From: a virus
Reading direction: 5' to 3' (one strand)
Virus record (IMG/VR): IMGVR_UViG_3300010339_000004
Location: 1 to 42,678 of that record
Length of the DNA: 42,678 nt
This document shows positions 8,926 to 18,881 of the stretch, piece by piece; positions within the stretch are counted from its first letter, which is position 1; each line of letters starts with the position of its first letter. The position numbers and the translations under genes were made by a program. The notes beneath the pieces were generated by a model, which worked only from the letters and a program-made list of their open reading frames with translations, made no database searches and was not told the DNA's origin.

Positions 8926-10482
8926 TTAAATCAAAATGTGCGTACCATTGACACTATTGATAGTATCGTCTTTTTTATAAATTAAAGTATATTCTGCTGT
9001 ATACACCGTAATGCTATCTACCACAGTGGCTACAATTACAAAATTGATCCAATAGCCAATCGTTTGTACCTGATACCAAGCGGTATCGGTACCGCTCTCT
9101 TCGTTGATGTAAAGTATTTGTAATTGCGATAATACGTTACCCGTGCTGATCGTACCATTACGTAGAGCCTGATTAATCACGGGTTGTGCAATAGCTAAGA
9201 GTTGAGCTATACCTTGACTATTAGCAGCGATCTCATTTAATACTAATTGTAATCCCAATATAGCCGCGCCCATGTTATCACGTAACCAAATCTCGTTGGC
9301 ATAAACCGTTATTGTCTGCGGTTGCGTCAATGAAGGCCCCATCAATATACCGTTTTGATAAAAAGCAAGTAACGCGCCTGCTTGTTGAGTTTGACCATAA
9401 TAATTTACGCCCAAAGCATCATATTGCTCAGAGATAGAAAGATCGGTTACGGAGGGGGTTAATCCGGGAGCCATTTGGTAAAAATAATTTTGCACGGTAT
9501 TACGACCAAAATAATTTGTGGCCGCTAAAATCATCATAGGTAACATTTCGGGATATTGCGCCGGTGATAAACCCGTCGGTGATACCGTAACTGTTAATCC
9601 GAGATAACCCATCAATGTCCCGGCATAAGTGGTTGCGGCAGTCAAATTCGGAACCGGAATCATAAATAAAAAACTAATATTTTTCCCGGTATTCCAAATT
9701 GCAATTTCTTGATATTGCGTCAAATCTAAATTAAGCGATGTCAGGAAAAGAAAAGAACCGAAATTATTAGATAACGAAGCCGACAGAGTTAACGTTTGAG
9801 TAAGAGTTTCAGCCGCATTACCGTTTGACCAAATAGCACCGACATTAGCAGTAACAGCTTGAGTAAACCATCCGATAACCGCGGAAATATCTTGACCAAC
9901 GCCGCCGGCGGCTACAGAAACAACCGCTACTCCCGTTGCACCACCTACTAAGTCAAAACTTCCTCGCACAGAATCATAAGTGACCGTTGCACTTGTCCAC
10001 AGTGCCCCGCCACCGCTTTCTGCCTGAATGGCGGCTTGTATTGCGGCGGCAACGGCAGCTAAAGTTAAATCACTTGAAAAATTTAAGCCGCTGACATCAA
10101 AAGTAAAACCGCCCAAGGTAAGAGTAAAAGAACCATTGGTAACCGCTTGTAATGCCGAAAGAGTAGATCCTGCGGCTATTAAATTTTGGCCAAAAATCAT
10201 TGGTGCAACGGCAGCATTAGTCCATCGACCAAAAGATATTTTTTGCGGCGAAGAAATGCTTTTACTAATCCAAGCAAAATAAAAAGCGGCGCGAAGGTAC
10301 TCCTCGGAAGTTAATCCAAAATAAGCACCTACGGCCGCAGCACTAGTAAATTCTAAATACATTTGCGTTGGCAAAAGATTATTGGTTGTAAATAATCGGC
10401 CAATTAACTCTCGGGTAGGGACAATGGTCGCCCCACCAATGCCCGAAGTAATATTGACATATTTAGAAATCGGAATTGCCAT
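8926..10482 (-). CDS. Contractile tail sheath protein (DUF3383 family)
   Basis: A 518-residue sheath protein; this gene is the main proof of a contractile tail. It opens MAIPISKYVNITSGIGGA, has the early V-x-TRELIGRLFTTNNLLPT segment, the LTSEEYLRAAFYFAWISKSI segment near residue 60-75, an inserted domain of about 110-200, and a C-terminal region with QYDALGVNYYGQTQQAG followed by a NEIWLRDNMGAAILGL stretch. GGAG lies upstream of the ATG. Contraction drives the tube through the cell envelope. Confidence 0.93.
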   Translation of the reverse strand: MAIPISKYVNITSGIGGATIVPTRELIGRLFTTNNLLPTQMYLEFTSAAAVGAYFGLTSEEYLRAAFYFAWISKSISSPQKISFGRWTNAAVAPMIFGQNLIAAGSTLSALQAVTNGSFTLTLGGFTFDVSGLNFSSDLTLAAVAAAIQAAIQAESGGGALWTSATVTYDSVRGSFDLVGGATGVAVVSVAAGGVGQDISAVIGWFTQAVTANVGAIWSNGNAAETLTQTLTLSASLSNNFGSFLFLTSLNLDLTQYQEIAIWNTGKNISFLFMIPVPNLTAATTYAGTLMGYLGLTVTVSPTGLSPAQYPEMLPMMILAATNYFGRNTVQNYFYQMAPGLTPSVTDLSISEQYDALGVNYYGQTQQAGALLAFYQNGILMGPSLTQPQTITVYANEIWLRDNMGAAILGLQLVLNEIAANSQGIAQLLAIAQPVINQALRNGTISTGNVLSQLQILYINEESGTDTAWYQVQTIGYWINFVIVATVVDSITVYTAEYTLIYKKDDTINSVNGTHILI

Positions 10483-10499
10483 TTACTAACTCCATATTT

Positions 10500-10895
10500 T
10501 TATTGAATAGTATACCTACACGTGTTTATCACACGACAGACATAAGTGTCATCGGCAGTTCTATACCATCCTGTATTCGGAACAGGACTCATGTTTTCCC
10601 CCGTAAAAACGAGGCTTTGGGGATTCCCTACATATTGTGCAGATAATTCGCCCTTGGTAAGAGTGAGAAATTTTAAAAATAAAGTACTATCATTAGTGAG
10701 TTTGCCTTGTATTAGTGTTAACTTAGTACCAACCGGAGTTGGTACGCAATCCAATTTGCCTGAAAAATTTATCATACAATCCATGGTATAAGGCAACGGA
10801 TATTGCAATTCATTTTGAGCCCATGCCGCTTGAGTCGATGCCGCAATGGAAAAACTAATACCTAATAAACCTAAAAATTTCGTTACACGTTTCAT
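10500..10895 (-). CDS. Exported small cysteine-pair protein inserted in tail operon (possible moron)
   Basis: About 131 residues with a clear signal peptide: basic n-region MKRVTK, hydrophobic FLGLLGISFSIAAST, cleavage likely at QAAWA/QN. The mature ~105 residues contain four cysteines in two spaced pairs (DC...DC near the N-terminus, VC...TC near the C-terminus), suggesting disulfides in the periplasm. The second ATG (10895) is favoured because GAGGG lies 8 bases before it. I do not recognise the family. An exported monomer-like protein between the tail completion and sheath genes is not a virion building block by pattern; it may alter the host envelope or block superinfection (inference). 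Confidence 0.75.
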   Translation of the reverse strand: MKRVTKFLGLLGISFSIAASTQAAWAQNELQYPLPYTMDCMINFSGKLDCVPTPVGTKLTLIQGKLTNDSTLFLKFLTLTKGELSAQYVGNPQSLVFTGENMSPVPNTGWYRTADDTYVCRVINTCRYTIQ

Positions 10896-10952
10896 ATTCA
10901 TAACCCTCTTTTATGAGTACTCCCTTCCCTTAATCTATCCCTACTGTTATTA

Positions 10953-11492
10953 TTAAACTCGATAGATATCCGCCGTCACTGACTGCAACACCGGAACAGT
11001 GCTTATAATAGTCTGTTTATGGGTTAATGTAAAATCAAAAGAGGGAAAACCTTCGTACTCGTCACGATCGTCTTTGGCGTAGGGATTGCTTACTTCGGTA
11101 ATGCGCAGTATCCCTACCCCTGCGGTATTCAAAGCCATAACCGTGGAATCGCTTTGTAAAATAGCGGCAACCCCATTCACCAAATCAGACGCCGTAAAAG
11201 TGTTAGTAGTATTCACCGACTGGATAACAGTGGCCATGATTTGAAATCGAGTTTCATATCTTTGAGATTCCACATGTTGCTCGATAGATGATAGAGGAAT
11301 CCATTTACTAATACGTTTTAAAAATCCAAAACGATGATCGAATATCTTAGCATAATAGACAGTAGGGGTAGTCGGAGTACCTTCTTGTGTGGGTTGAAAA
11401 TTTTGAATAACAGGAATTGTACCGAAACCATTGGCCGCTAACCCGGAAGTAATCAAAGGGATAAATAGTCGAGCCAAATCATTATCAAACAT
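10953..11492 (-). CDS. Tail completion / tail terminator-like protein
   Basis: 179 residues starting MFDNDLARLFIPLITSGLAA, the opening of a family found before the sheath gene in these myoviruses. Further conserved stretches are TVYYAKIFDHRFGF, QRYETRFQI, TASDLVNGVAAILQSDSTV and DFTLTHKQTI. Position between head-tail connectors and sheath fits a tail terminator that caps the tail and joins it to the head. The start at 11492 shares a base with the preceding stop (TAATG) and has AGGA before it. Confidence 0.78.
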   Translation of the reverse strand: MFDNDLARLFIPLITSGLAANGFGTIPVIQNFQPTQEGTPTTPTVYYAKIFDHRFGFLKRISKWIPLSSIEQHVESQRYETRFQIMATVIQSVNTTNTFTASDLVNGVAAILQSDSTVMALNTAGVGILRITEVSNPYAKDDRDEYEGFPSFDFTLTHKQTIISTVPVLQSVTADIYRV

Positions 11493-11869
11493 TATCCTGC
11501 TTGCCCAGTAATCAATACACACAGTATTCTATCCCACTGATCAGAAGTAAACCAATCATCAGAGGACTCACATTGATACGTATCACTTCCCAAGATAATT
11601 TGATCTGCGGAAATATCTCGTTGTAAATCAATTATATTTTTAGACACGTAAATAGTAAAATAGGATTTTTGAAAATCCAATCCATATTGAGCATATATTT
11701 TACGTGGTACGGGTTGAATACTGCCATACAACATAATCGGGGGCGCATAGGTAGTAACCCATTGTCCGATATCATTCGTCAGTCTACTTAAAGACTGGTA
11801 ATAGCTCATGCTTTGGGAACCAATGGCCGATAAAGCGATGGATAAAATGTTTGCGCCAGGTACGATCAT
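11492..11869 (-). CDS. Head-tail connector / collar-type protein
   Basis: 125 residues of a conserved phage neck family: MIVPGANILSIALSAI at the start, then VTTYAPPIMLYGSIQPVPR, QYGLDFQKSYFTIYVSK and the C-terminal YQCESSDDWFTSDQWD. It overlaps both neighbours (ATGA and TAATG). Gene order places it at the neck; the exact role is inferred. Confidence 0.75.
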   Translation of the reverse strand: MIVPGANILSIALSAIGSQSMSYYQSLSRLTNDIGQWVTTYAPPIMLYGSIQPVPRKIYAQYGLDFQKSYFTIYVSKNIIDLQRDISADQIILGSDTYQCESSDDWFTSDQWDRILCVLITGQAG

Positions 11870-12354
11870 TCCGCTACTACCACATGGGTTAAAGTATTAA
11901 TCAAATATTTTTGGTCGACCAAAGGCTTATTTAGATTACCGACTTTTGTTTTATTAGCGCGTTGTCTTTTACGAGCTTCGATTGTAGAATCGGCCAAAGG
12001 AGGTGACCAAATCGTACTAATCTTTTTTCTAACATCGCCGGCGGCCTTACCACCCATTTGCTCTAAAGCTTGAGCCATGGTGATTTCATTTTTAGCGATT
12101 TTTTGCGCTAAAATATCGAATGCTGCTTTCCATTCACTTTGTTTTGTGCGAATGGTCGGGCGCATAAATGGCCGCGGGGGAATTTTATGTTCTGGATCTC
12201 CATATTCTTGCACTACTGCCACTTGAGCTACTTTCGTACCATCAGGATACTCCGCCGTATCGAACCAACCAACCCGTACTTCGGCGTTTTTTAATTCTTT
12301 CAAAAGTATTTCTAATTTTTGTCTGCCGGCACCCGGCACTTGTTTTATCTTCAA
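11866..12354 (-). CDS. HK97 gp10-like neck / head completion protein
   Basis: 162 residues resembling HK97 gp10-type or virion morphogenesis proteins: VRVGWFDTAEYPDGTKVA, VAVVQEYGDPEHKIPPRPFM, then a basic helical region and LADSTIEARKRQ, LVDQKYLINTLTHVV near the end. I chose the TTG at 12354, which forms a TTGA overlap with the preceding stop and follows AGGTGGG; any longer start would lie inside the DUF4054 gene. Predicted to sit at the head-tail joint. Confidence 0.8.
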   Translation of the reverse strand: MKIKQVPGAGRQKLEILLKELKNAEVRVGWFDTAEYPDGTKVAQVAVVQEYGDPEHKIPPRPFMRPTIRTKQSEWKAAFDILAQKIAKNEITMAQALEQMGGKAAGDVRKKISTIWSPPLADSTIEARKRQRANKTKVGNLNKPLVDQKYLINTLTHVVVAE

Positions 12355-12794
12355 AAATACCCACCTGCATTTCGAAAAGTAGCACGATCTAAAGACCCAC
12401 CGAGGAACCATCCACCCACGGAATTAACTTGTAATAGAGCTAATAATTGTTGTCCGTATTGAGTCAGAGATAACCACCACTGCCATTGGCTTTGGACGGG
12501 AGGTGATGTTAGCGTCACCGTAATGCGATCAATTGTTGCAGCTTGTACCATGCCCGGTATCTGATTGTAATTAGAATTTTGTACGATAAGAGTCAATTTT
12601 ATAAGATGAGCTGTTAGTAAATTTAATGCCAAAAATCGGGCGTCACCATTTAAATAACCATAATTAGAAGCACTCATATAAGTAATAGCAATATCCCAAT
12701 ATCCCGTTAGATAATCGTCGGTATAAATAGTCGCATTTGAAAACTCTAAATAGGTCGCCCTAAATGTCGCGGGAACAAAAACAAACGGCGTCAT
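12351..12794 (-). CDS. Head-tail connector (DUF4054-like)
   Basis: 147 residues with the DUF4054 layout: N-terminal FRATYLEFSNATIYTDDYLTGYW, central helix FLALNLLTAHLIKLTL, and the C-terminal tail GGWFLGGSLDRATFRNAGGYF-type motif that ends the family. These proteins act as adaptors beneath the portal. The start overlaps the preceding stop as ATGA. Confidence 0.85.
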   Translation of the reverse strand: MTPFVFVPATFRATYLEFSNATIYTDDYLTGYWDIAITYMSASNYGYLNGDARFLALNLLTAHLIKLTLIVQNSNYNQIPGMVQAATIDRITVTLTSPPVQSQWQWWLSLTQYGQQLLALLQVNSVGGWFLGGSLDRATFRNAGGYF

Positions 12795-13207
12795 TTTTTA
12801 CTTTTTCGTTCATTGATCGAACCTGTATATGGCCGTTTTTCTTCAGGCAAATGTAGATAATCTTCCGGTGTTTTGGGTGCGCTTTTATCTTTTGCTGCCA
12901 TATCTTTAACAGCGTTTTCAATCTCTTTATGTTCTTCCCGCCGCACGGTAATGAAGCCATCTTTAACATGATTCTTAAAACATAAGTTTTTTTCTAATAA
13001 TAGCAAATCTTCATCACTGACTTCAGTCACTTCCCCTCTGGACGTAGATACACCCAAACGGGATTCAAAATTTCCTGAAGGTCGAGCTAAATTTGCTCCA
13101 CCATGAATTAATATTCTTTTTTGACTTACACGCACATTACCGTTACCCGGGGCATACTGAATATAAATCTGAGGAGCAGTCAATGTAGAATAAATATAAT
13201 TCGCCAT
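12791..13207 (-). CDS. Capsid-region structural protein of conserved unknown family
   Basis: 138 residues, chosen start MANYIYSTLTAPQIYIQY at 13207 because AAGGGGG lies correctly before it; longer starts overlap the capsid gene. The pattern (YIYSTLT at the N-terminus, LIHGGANLA, GEVTEVSDEDLLLLEKN, FKNHVKDGFI) matches a family that always follows the major capsid gene in related phages. The C-terminal 45 residues are charged and probably disordered. Function unproven. Confidence 0.78.
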   Translation of the reverse strand: MANYIYSTLTAPQIYIQYAPGNGNVRVSQKRILIHGGANLARPSGNFESRLGVSTSRGEVTEVSDEDLLLLEKNLCFKNHVKDGFITVRREEHKEIENAVKDMAAKDKSAPKTPEDYLHLPEEKRPYTGSINERKSKK

Positions 13208-13221
13208 GTAATACCCCCTTT

Positions 13222-14379
13222 TTAAATACCCGTCCATCGAGTTACTGCCCATGGTCGTTTACACATAACACCGGCAGTAGCGTTAGAATAATCCTCTTCG
13301 TACCCTTTAGCCAATTGTGCAACACCCAATACCATAAATTTGGCGGGTACTATTTGCATAAAAGTACGACGGTCATCGGTAGATAAATCGTCGATAGCAT
13401 CTGCATAAAGATAGAATACGTTTTGACCGCCATTGACAAGATCTAATTCAGGAGCTGAGACAATTCGCATTTTTGGATAAGTTTGAGCAATCCAATTGAT
13501 CACCGCAATACCAAAATCTGAAGTAGTACTAAGATAGTCCACCGCATTAGTAGATACCGCCAAAGTGGTCGGCATTTTTTTAGGATCAATTTGATCCAAG
13601 GATTGAGTACGTAAAGACTGCACTGCGGTCAAAATATCCGCCTGAATTTCTAAAAACGTTTTAGCTGACCAAAAAGTTGAACCGCCAGAACCAGTTCCAC
13701 CCACACTTTGGTATGCCCCCAGACCGGGATCATTTAAAAACCCGTACGTTAAATTTGCGCCATTGTTAAATCCATTAAAACCAATGTAATTTCTTTGGAT
13801 TTCTAAAGCTAACGCGCAACTTTCTCGGGTCATACCGCCGGTGTCCACACGTATTCGAGCGGCGCGTGCTTGCGCCAAAGGTCCTACTCGTAAACCTTCT
13901 TCAAATCGCACATTAGTGCGATAAATAAAATTTACATTCCATCCAGAAAAAGGCACATTAGTAAAATCACCGTAAGGTACCGAGATGCCGGTTAATTCTA
14001 ACAAACCTTGCACGGCTTCTTCATCTTCCCACGCGCCCACCATAGCGATACCAATAAATTCATCAATATTTCTAGCAGCAGTGATAACCTTAGTAAAACC
14101 CGGTAACCAGTTTTGTAGAAATTGCACAGGCGTCGTGACGCTTCCCGCCGTAACCAATGGCTGCAAATTAACATCCATGGCCGTATTTGATCTACGATAT
14201 CCATGACGGGCTTGTTCTACCAATATTCTATTATCCAACCACCCGATACCTAACCTACTCAATGCCTGGATAGATCGAGCGTCTTTAACTTTAAAACCGT
14301 CTAAAGGCGGATGTCCTGGCGGAAGAAAAGCATGTACCGGCGAGAGCTGAGCATTTGCACGGACTTGTGAAACTTGCAC
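13222..14379 (-). CDS. Major capsid protein (DUF2184 type)
   Basis: 385 residues starting from GTG (14379) with AAGGAG eight bases upstream. The middle holds the HK97-fold-like strands GWNVNFIYRTNVRFEEGLRV and AQARAARIRVDTGGMTRE, and the end has KRPWAVTRWTG, which is typical of this capsid family (GxxCKRPWAV). It follows the protease/scaffold and cement genes, the usual order. It forms the icosahedral shell. Confidence 0.92.
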   Translation of the reverse strand: MQVSQVRANAQLSPVHAFLPPGHPPLDGFKVKDARSIQALSRLGIGWLDNRILVEQARHGYRRSNTAMDVNLQPLVTAGSVTTPVQFLQNWLPGFTKVITAARNIDEFIGIAMVGAWEDEEAVQGLLELTGISVPYGDFTNVPFSGWNVNFIYRTNVRFEEGLRVGPLAQARAARIRVDTGGMTRESCALALEIQRNYIGFNGFNNGANLTYGFLNDPGLGAYQSVGGTGSGGSTFWSAKTFLEIQADILTAVQSLRTQSLDQIDPKKMPTTLAVSTNAVDYLSTTSDFGIAVINWIAQTYPKMRIVSAPELDLVNGGQNVFYLYADAIDDLSTDDRRTFMQIVPAKFMVLGVAQLAKGYEEDYSNATAGVMCKRPWAVTRWTGI

Positions 14380-14391
14380 GTTATAAACTCC

Positions 14392-14919
14392 TTATTGAAT
14401 AACAGCGGGGGTTACGGAATTGACTTCAATAACCGCTAAACCAGACGAACCACCTTGGGTAAATCGGCTAACATAAGCATAAGCATAAGATTTCCCAGAG
14501 GGCAATGAGACTGTGGGCGCGATACTAGCAAGAATACCAGTCGTATTATCATAAATAATTACATCACCGATGTTCGCCGAGTTAGGTAAAGTGACAATCA
14601 CACTGCCCATCGTTAACAATTCTGCAACCTCACCGTTGGGTAATTGTAAACTCGGGTTAAGCGGATTAGTGCCGTCACCGAAAGAAGCATACTCTCGAGG
14701 GTTAATCAAAACACCGGCGTAAGTCCCAGCAGAAGGATTACCCGCTTGTGCTATACCTTGGCTAACAACAGTAAAAGCGCGACCAAAAATATTATATGTG
14801 GCTAACGCGGAGTTTAAAATCCAAGGCTGTGATCGACGCGGACTACTGTCAAACACTTGTCCTGGAACACCAAAACCTTGTTGTAAAAAAACAGTGGATT
14901 GAAAAGCTGCGGCAGTCAT
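14392..14919 (-). CDS. Capsid decoration / structural cement-like protein
   Basis: 175 beta-rich residues with conserved segments GFGVPGQVFDSSPRRSQPWI, YNIFGRAFT, GTYAGVLINPREYASFG, and GEVAELLTMGSVIVTLP. These match the cement protein family encoded between protease and capsid in related myoviruses. It likely stabilises the expanded capsid. The ATG overlaps the protease stop by one base, and the AAAGGAG ribosome site lies inside the protease 3' end. Confidence 0.82.
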   Translation of the reverse strand: MTAAAFQSTVFLQQGFGVPGQVFDSSPRRSQPWILNSALATYNIFGRAFTVVSQGIAQAGNPSAGTYAGVLINPREYASFGDGTNPLNPSLQLPNGEVAELLTMGSVIVTLPNSANIGDVIIYDNTTGILASIAPTVSLPSGKSYAYAYVSRFTQGGSSGLAVIEVNSVTPAVIQ

Positions 14920-16259
14920 TATTTAACTCCTTTAATATACGCGTCGATCTGATTATCTTCATTGGCGGCGTCCATTCCAAAAGATAGATTTTGATAGTTA
15001 TGTTGTGCTGCGGTATCCATCCCGGCAAGATAGCCAGTTAAAACTGCTAATTCTTGACCTTTATGATCACATGTAAGATTTAATTTTTTAACGCCGTATT
15101 GTGCTACTTCATCGATAGATTTTTCCGCATAATCGAATACACCAATGTGATTGGAAATACGTTCGGCCAAAGCGTTACGCTTTGATAAATCTTTCATAAA
15201 AAGTCGCATATCCATTGCTGGATTAGATTTTTTTAATAGAGCGATATCCGCTGTTAATTTTTTAAGAAGTTTTTGATCCATCACTTCTTTGGTCTTACCT
15301 CTGGTTTCTTCGTCTTTCATATCCTTAGGTTTTTCCATGTCGCCTTCTTTATCTTCGGTTTCTTCATCAACGGCAGGTTCCTCGGTTTCTTCGTCCAAAA
15401 CCGGCTCTTTGATTTCTTCGTCACCTTCTTTTTTAGAAATTAATTTACTGACCATTTCATATAATTTGTCAAATTTAGTACTAAGGGATTCCAGAGTAAC
15501 CTCGGCGTCCTTAGTTTCGTTTTCCATCATTCCTTCATCTTTCGCGTTTTTTATCATTGCTAACCTCATGTCACATGTAAATTTAAAACTATCCAATACC
15601 GCTACATCGGGTCCCGCTCGACCTTGGGTGACCGACGCCAAGTGATTACCGCGTATTGTGTGCTGTACCACGTCATACTTCTGGCCTTTATAAATCCCTG
15701 ACTTAATATCATACAGACACCAATACCCTATCGACAACTCTTTTTTATCATTTTTTGTTAATTGGACTTTTAATTTGTCGGAAAATACTTTTAGATTTGC
15801 TTTTAAATATCCGTCCTTAAAATAAATATCTTCCCCTACGACGCCATCGACACCTTTTTGTTCTGCCGGTGTTAATCCCGTTCCTAACATTTCATGATCT
15901 TCAATCCAAGGGACTAATTTAAAAGAGTCGATACATTCTTGATCTGATAGCTCATCTTCCGATCGGTATACTTGATAAACTTTATCCGGGTCTAGTCCCT
16001 CTTCGCCATCCGGGTCTATTTGACGACCGGAGTATGGAAACACGCCAACTTTAGAAATGGGATTGTCTTTTATTTCGATGAAACCATTAATATCTTCGAT
16101 GCGTTTGGATTCTTTATCTAAGGATTCGGTAAATGGCATTTCTTCGCCGGCTTCTTTATATGCGATAGCTGCCGCTTGCTTTGGATCATGCCCGGCGTTA
16201 ATTAATTCTTCGATATTGGCCGAAATTGTGGCTTCTGAATTACCTTTTTTAAGCGGCAT
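14919..16259 (-). CDS. Prohead protease (DUF2213-like) fused to scaffold-like C-terminus
   Basis: 446 residues. The start at 16259 ([16 protein letters not shown]) follows GAGGG. Residues ~50-230 match the DUF2213 head protease: [25 protein letters not shown], a candidate catalytic Ser in ELSIGYWC and His in [17 protein letters not shown]. Residues ~285-345 are a strongly acidic Glu/Asp repeat region and the last ~110 are helical, as in scaffolds. It cleaves capsid precursors during head maturation; protease-scaffold fusion is common in this group. Confidence 0.87.
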   Translation of the reverse strand: MPLKKGNSEATISANIEELINAGHDPKQAAAIAYKEAGEEMPFTESLDKESKRIEDINGFIEIKDNPISKVGVFPYSGRQIDPDGEEGLDPDKVYQVYRSEDELSDQECIDSFKLVPWIEDHEMLGTGLTPAEQKGVDGVVGEDIYFKDGYLKANLKVFSDKLKVQLTKNDKKELSIGYWCLYDIKSGIYKGQKYDVVQHTIRGNHLASVTQGRAGPDVAVLDSFKFTCDMRLAMIKNAKDEGMMENETKDAEVTLESLSTKFDKLYEMVSKLISKKEGDEEIKEPVLDEETEEPAVDEETEDKEGDMEKPKDMKDEETRGKTKEVMDQKLLKKLTADIALLKKSNPAMDMRLFMKDLSKRNALAERISNHIGVFDYAEKSIDEVAQYGVKKLNLTCDHKGQELAVLTGYLAGMDTAAQHNYQNLSFGMDAANEDNQIDAYIKGVK

Positions 16260-16452
16260 TACATAACCCTCGCTCCATACCATTTAAAAGACTTTCTAAT
16301 ATTTCTATACTTTGTTCAATTTGTTCCATTCGTAATTGTTCGCTGTGTGGAAATTGTTGCAGTATCCCTTTCAAATAACAAAATTCGCTTTCCATGCGTA
16401 AACAATCGCAATATAAACAACCGACGCCACATAATCTATTACTTCTACTCAT
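16249..16452 (-). CDS. Small cysteine-rich protein
   Basis: 67 residues starting at ATG 16452 inside the MuF-like gene's end and ending inside the protease start (11-base overlap). The N-terminus has a dense cysteine set, [10 protein letters not shown], that may bind zinc; the rest is a helix ([20 protein letters not shown]). I do not recognise it. Overlap with both neighbours supports it as a real gene. Confidence 0.6.
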   Translation of the reverse strand: MSRSNRLCGVGCLYCDCLRMESEFCYLKGILQQFPHSEQLRMEQIEQSIEILESLLNGMERGLCNAA

Positions 16453-17335
16453 CTTTTTCACCCTTATCAAATTCAATTACGGGAATCATTGTACAGCCAC
16501 AATTAATGGCTTGCCCTGGTATTATGCCGTCTGGATTATCTTCATCCCTGAACGGTAACTTATCAAAACTAAAAATCTCACCACTAATGGCGATGTGTTC
16601 TTTACGTGGCTTTTGACCGCCACCACTATGTACCCATTCAAAACGCTTTACGCCGGCTTGCTGCATACGCTGCGAATTGATGGAGTTATAAACTTTACGT
16701 GTTTGATCTAATGCAATATTTTTAGCTTTTCGTTCAGTAATTCCTTTATATTTTTCCAAAGCCGGAATCAATGTCCGCAAACCACCGCCCGTCGTAATAG
16801 ATCTCATAACACTTTTTTTGACACTAGATAAATACTCTTCTGCAATAGACGATATTAATTCCACATTTTCCGAAACACTAGCTTTCAAAATTGTTTTTAA
16901 ACCCGGCGTTATTAAATCCGTCTTTATGCTCAACCCACCGCTTAATTTTTTAAAACTACTATGTAAACTTGATTTACTGGCCGCCGCCGCCCCTTTAACC
17001 ATGCGCTCAGAAATGTTCGGCGCAGAACGCCCAAATAATTTTTCAAATTTACGCGACAGTGCATTAGTCAAAATACGCGCTTGACTTGCTAAATTGTCAT
17101 CCATGGCCACCGTCATATCAACATCATAAAAATTGGTAGCCGTTTCGCTCTCAAATAGTTTTGTAATTTGTCGTTCAGTTTGTTCGACCATCTGACGTAC
17201 TAAACGTTCTAACGCCGCTTTATATTTAGCCTGTTGACTGGCGTTATAACTTAATCGAGATCCACGCAAAATTACGTCTTGCCGCGATTGTACCCATTTA
17301 CTACGGCGTTTGGTTAAAAGTGTCATGATCGTCAT
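16445..17335 (-). CDS. Minor head / head morphogenesis protein (Mu gpF-like)
   Basis: About 296 residues. The C-terminal ~110 hold the phage Mu F domain: [38 protein letters not shown], and the closing CGCTMIPV. These proteins bind the portal on the inside of the head. The N-terminus overlaps the portal's 3' end; 17335 and 17326 are both possible ATGs and no good ribosome site decides. A longer start would lie far inside the portal gene. Confidence 0.87.
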   Translation of the reverse strand: MTIMTLLTKRRSKWVQSRQDVILRGSRLSYNASQQAKYKAALERLVRQMVEQTERQITKLFESETATNFYDVDMTVAMDDNLASQARILTNALSRKFEKLFGRSAPNISERMVKGAAAASKSSLHSSFKKLSGGLSIKTDLITPGLKTILKASVSENVELISSIAEEYLSSVKKSVMRSITTGGGLRTLIPALEKYKGITERKAKNIALDQTRKVYNSINSQRMQQAGVKRFEWVHSGGGQKPRKEHIAISGEIFSFDKLPFRDEDNPDGIIPGQAINCGCTMIPVIEFDKGEKDE

Positions 17336-18881
17336 TTTCGTCGGGTAAATTTTCCTGAGGATCTGTATTTGTAAACTCCGGATCAGTTGGATCTTCTGGT
17401 AATACTTCCCGGTCCTTGAGACCGTTATATCCGCTATCTGGATCTTGTGTAACCCGTTGTCTTTCATCCTCACCGTCAATAGCGCCGGACTGAACTAACG
17501 CCACGCCCGTTTGTGCTTTTGATAAATTAATTTCAGCTTTTTCTTTGCCGGTTGTACTATCCAGCGATGCCCATACTATTCTGACATTAAAATCTTCCGC
17601 GCCGTATTTAGGCAGTATTTCGGATTTTATCAATAGCAAATGGTGGCGATCTAAAAGTGGAGTTAAATAATGAGTTTGGATACTCTTTAAATGCTCATGA
17701 TAACTAGCCTCTTCAAATTCACCCGTAGTATTAAATCCTTTGGGCGATGTTCCCAGTAATTTAACTGCCGGTACTTCAGCGATAGCCGCGACTAACTGAT
17801 ATTGCGTCATGATTACTTCATCGAGGTCTGCTAAAGACGTATCGAATTGCTCTACTTTCTCTTCTTTACCGACAACTTTAATACCAAAATTATTCATGTA
17901 ATATGACCAGGCCGCCATGCGCTGATCAAACGACGCTTGATTTGCAATGGCCGCATCAATATCAACATGCATCACCATCGCCCTTTTTGCTAAGGCCAAC
18001 TGTGGTGCTTCATCAGCGGTACGTTCCGCCGCATACACGCGAGTAAAAATTTCCTGCGGTAATGGTACGCCTCCGTAGTAATACGTAGGTTTTAAAATAT
18101 CGGTCACTTCTTTACGACGCATGATAATCAAATGCGTGCGGTGTACCCGTCGTCCATGGATCAACCACCACGTGGGCTCATAAAAATAAATGGACGAAGG
18201 GTCAGCCGACGATGCTATATCTAATTCCGGTGCCACCCAGTAAGGATCAATTTGAGAAAGCCCTTTATAGCTACCAGGCATAACGCCATCAATATTAAAT
18301 GGTTTAGCATAGTACTCCGGATCGCTCGATTCAATTTTAAACATTGCAATGCGTATACCAAAAACTCTACCCATTCTCACGAACTGTAGTAGATTAGCCG
18401 TTATATTATATTGCACATCATATTCTCGGATGGCCTCTAAAATATCGGGATCAATATCAGTTTTTTTATTAATCGATAGCTCATACCCATTTCGGATTGC
18501 ATCTTCTCCCGGCATTCCACACGCTTTACTCACTAGCCAATGCTGGGCGATGATAGCGCAAGTTTGATGACCGATGAAACTTTGGGAGGCATACCAATTA
18601 TAAATAATAGGAGACATCGCATTAGGCGACGAAGCAAAGGCTGACTTTAATTGGTCGATTCCTTCATCCATAGCCATCCCCGATTTAATCGGTTTGATTT
18701 TGACGTCGTCTGTCGCAGATCTTTGAAAAATCCGAGACAACGCTTGGCTTTGTGTCATAAAAATATCTTCGGCGGGAAAAAATTCACTAGAAAATATCCC
18801 GGGAGTCGGCGATGACTCGGGAGATTTTGTCTCCGCTGAATCTTTAGTGATAATCGGTTTTTTACGAAACCATTTAAACAT
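17301..18881 (-). CDS. Portal protein (DUF1073 / Acb1-associated type)
   Basis: 526 residues, chosen start MFKWFRKKP at 18881, with CAGAGG eight bases upstream and an 8-base overlap with TerL. The body matches DUF1073 portals: [49 protein letters not shown], a His-rich [11 protein letters not shown] strand, and [26 protein letters not shown] near residue 370. The last 60 residues are acidic and disordered. It forms the dodecameric ring through which DNA is packaged. Confidence 0.92.
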   Translation of the reverse strand: MFKWFRKKPIITKDSAETKSPESSPTPGIFSSEFFPAEDIFMTQSQALSRIFQRSATDDVKIKPIKSGMAMDEGIDQLKSAFASSPNAMSPIIYNWYASQSFIGHQTCAIIAQHWLVSKACGMPGEDAIRNGYELSINKKTDIDPDILEAIREYDVQYNITANLLQFVRMGRVFGIRIAMFKIESSDPEYYAKPFNIDGVMPGSYKGLSQIDPYWVAPELDIASSADPSSIYFYEPTWWLIHGRRVHRTHLIIMRRKEVTDILKPTYYYGGVPLPQEIFTRVYAAERTADEAPQLALAKRAMVMHVDIDAAIANQASFDQRMAAWSYYMNNFGIKVVGKEEKVEQFDTSLADLDEVIMTQYQLVAAIAEVPAVKLLGTSPKGFNTTGEFEEASYHEHLKSIQTHYLTPLLDRHHLLLIKSEILPKYGAEDFNVRIVWASLDSTTGKEKAEINLSKAQTGVALVQSGAIDGEDERQRVTQDPDSGYNGLKDREVLPEDPTDPEFTNTDPQENLPDENDDHDTFNQTP

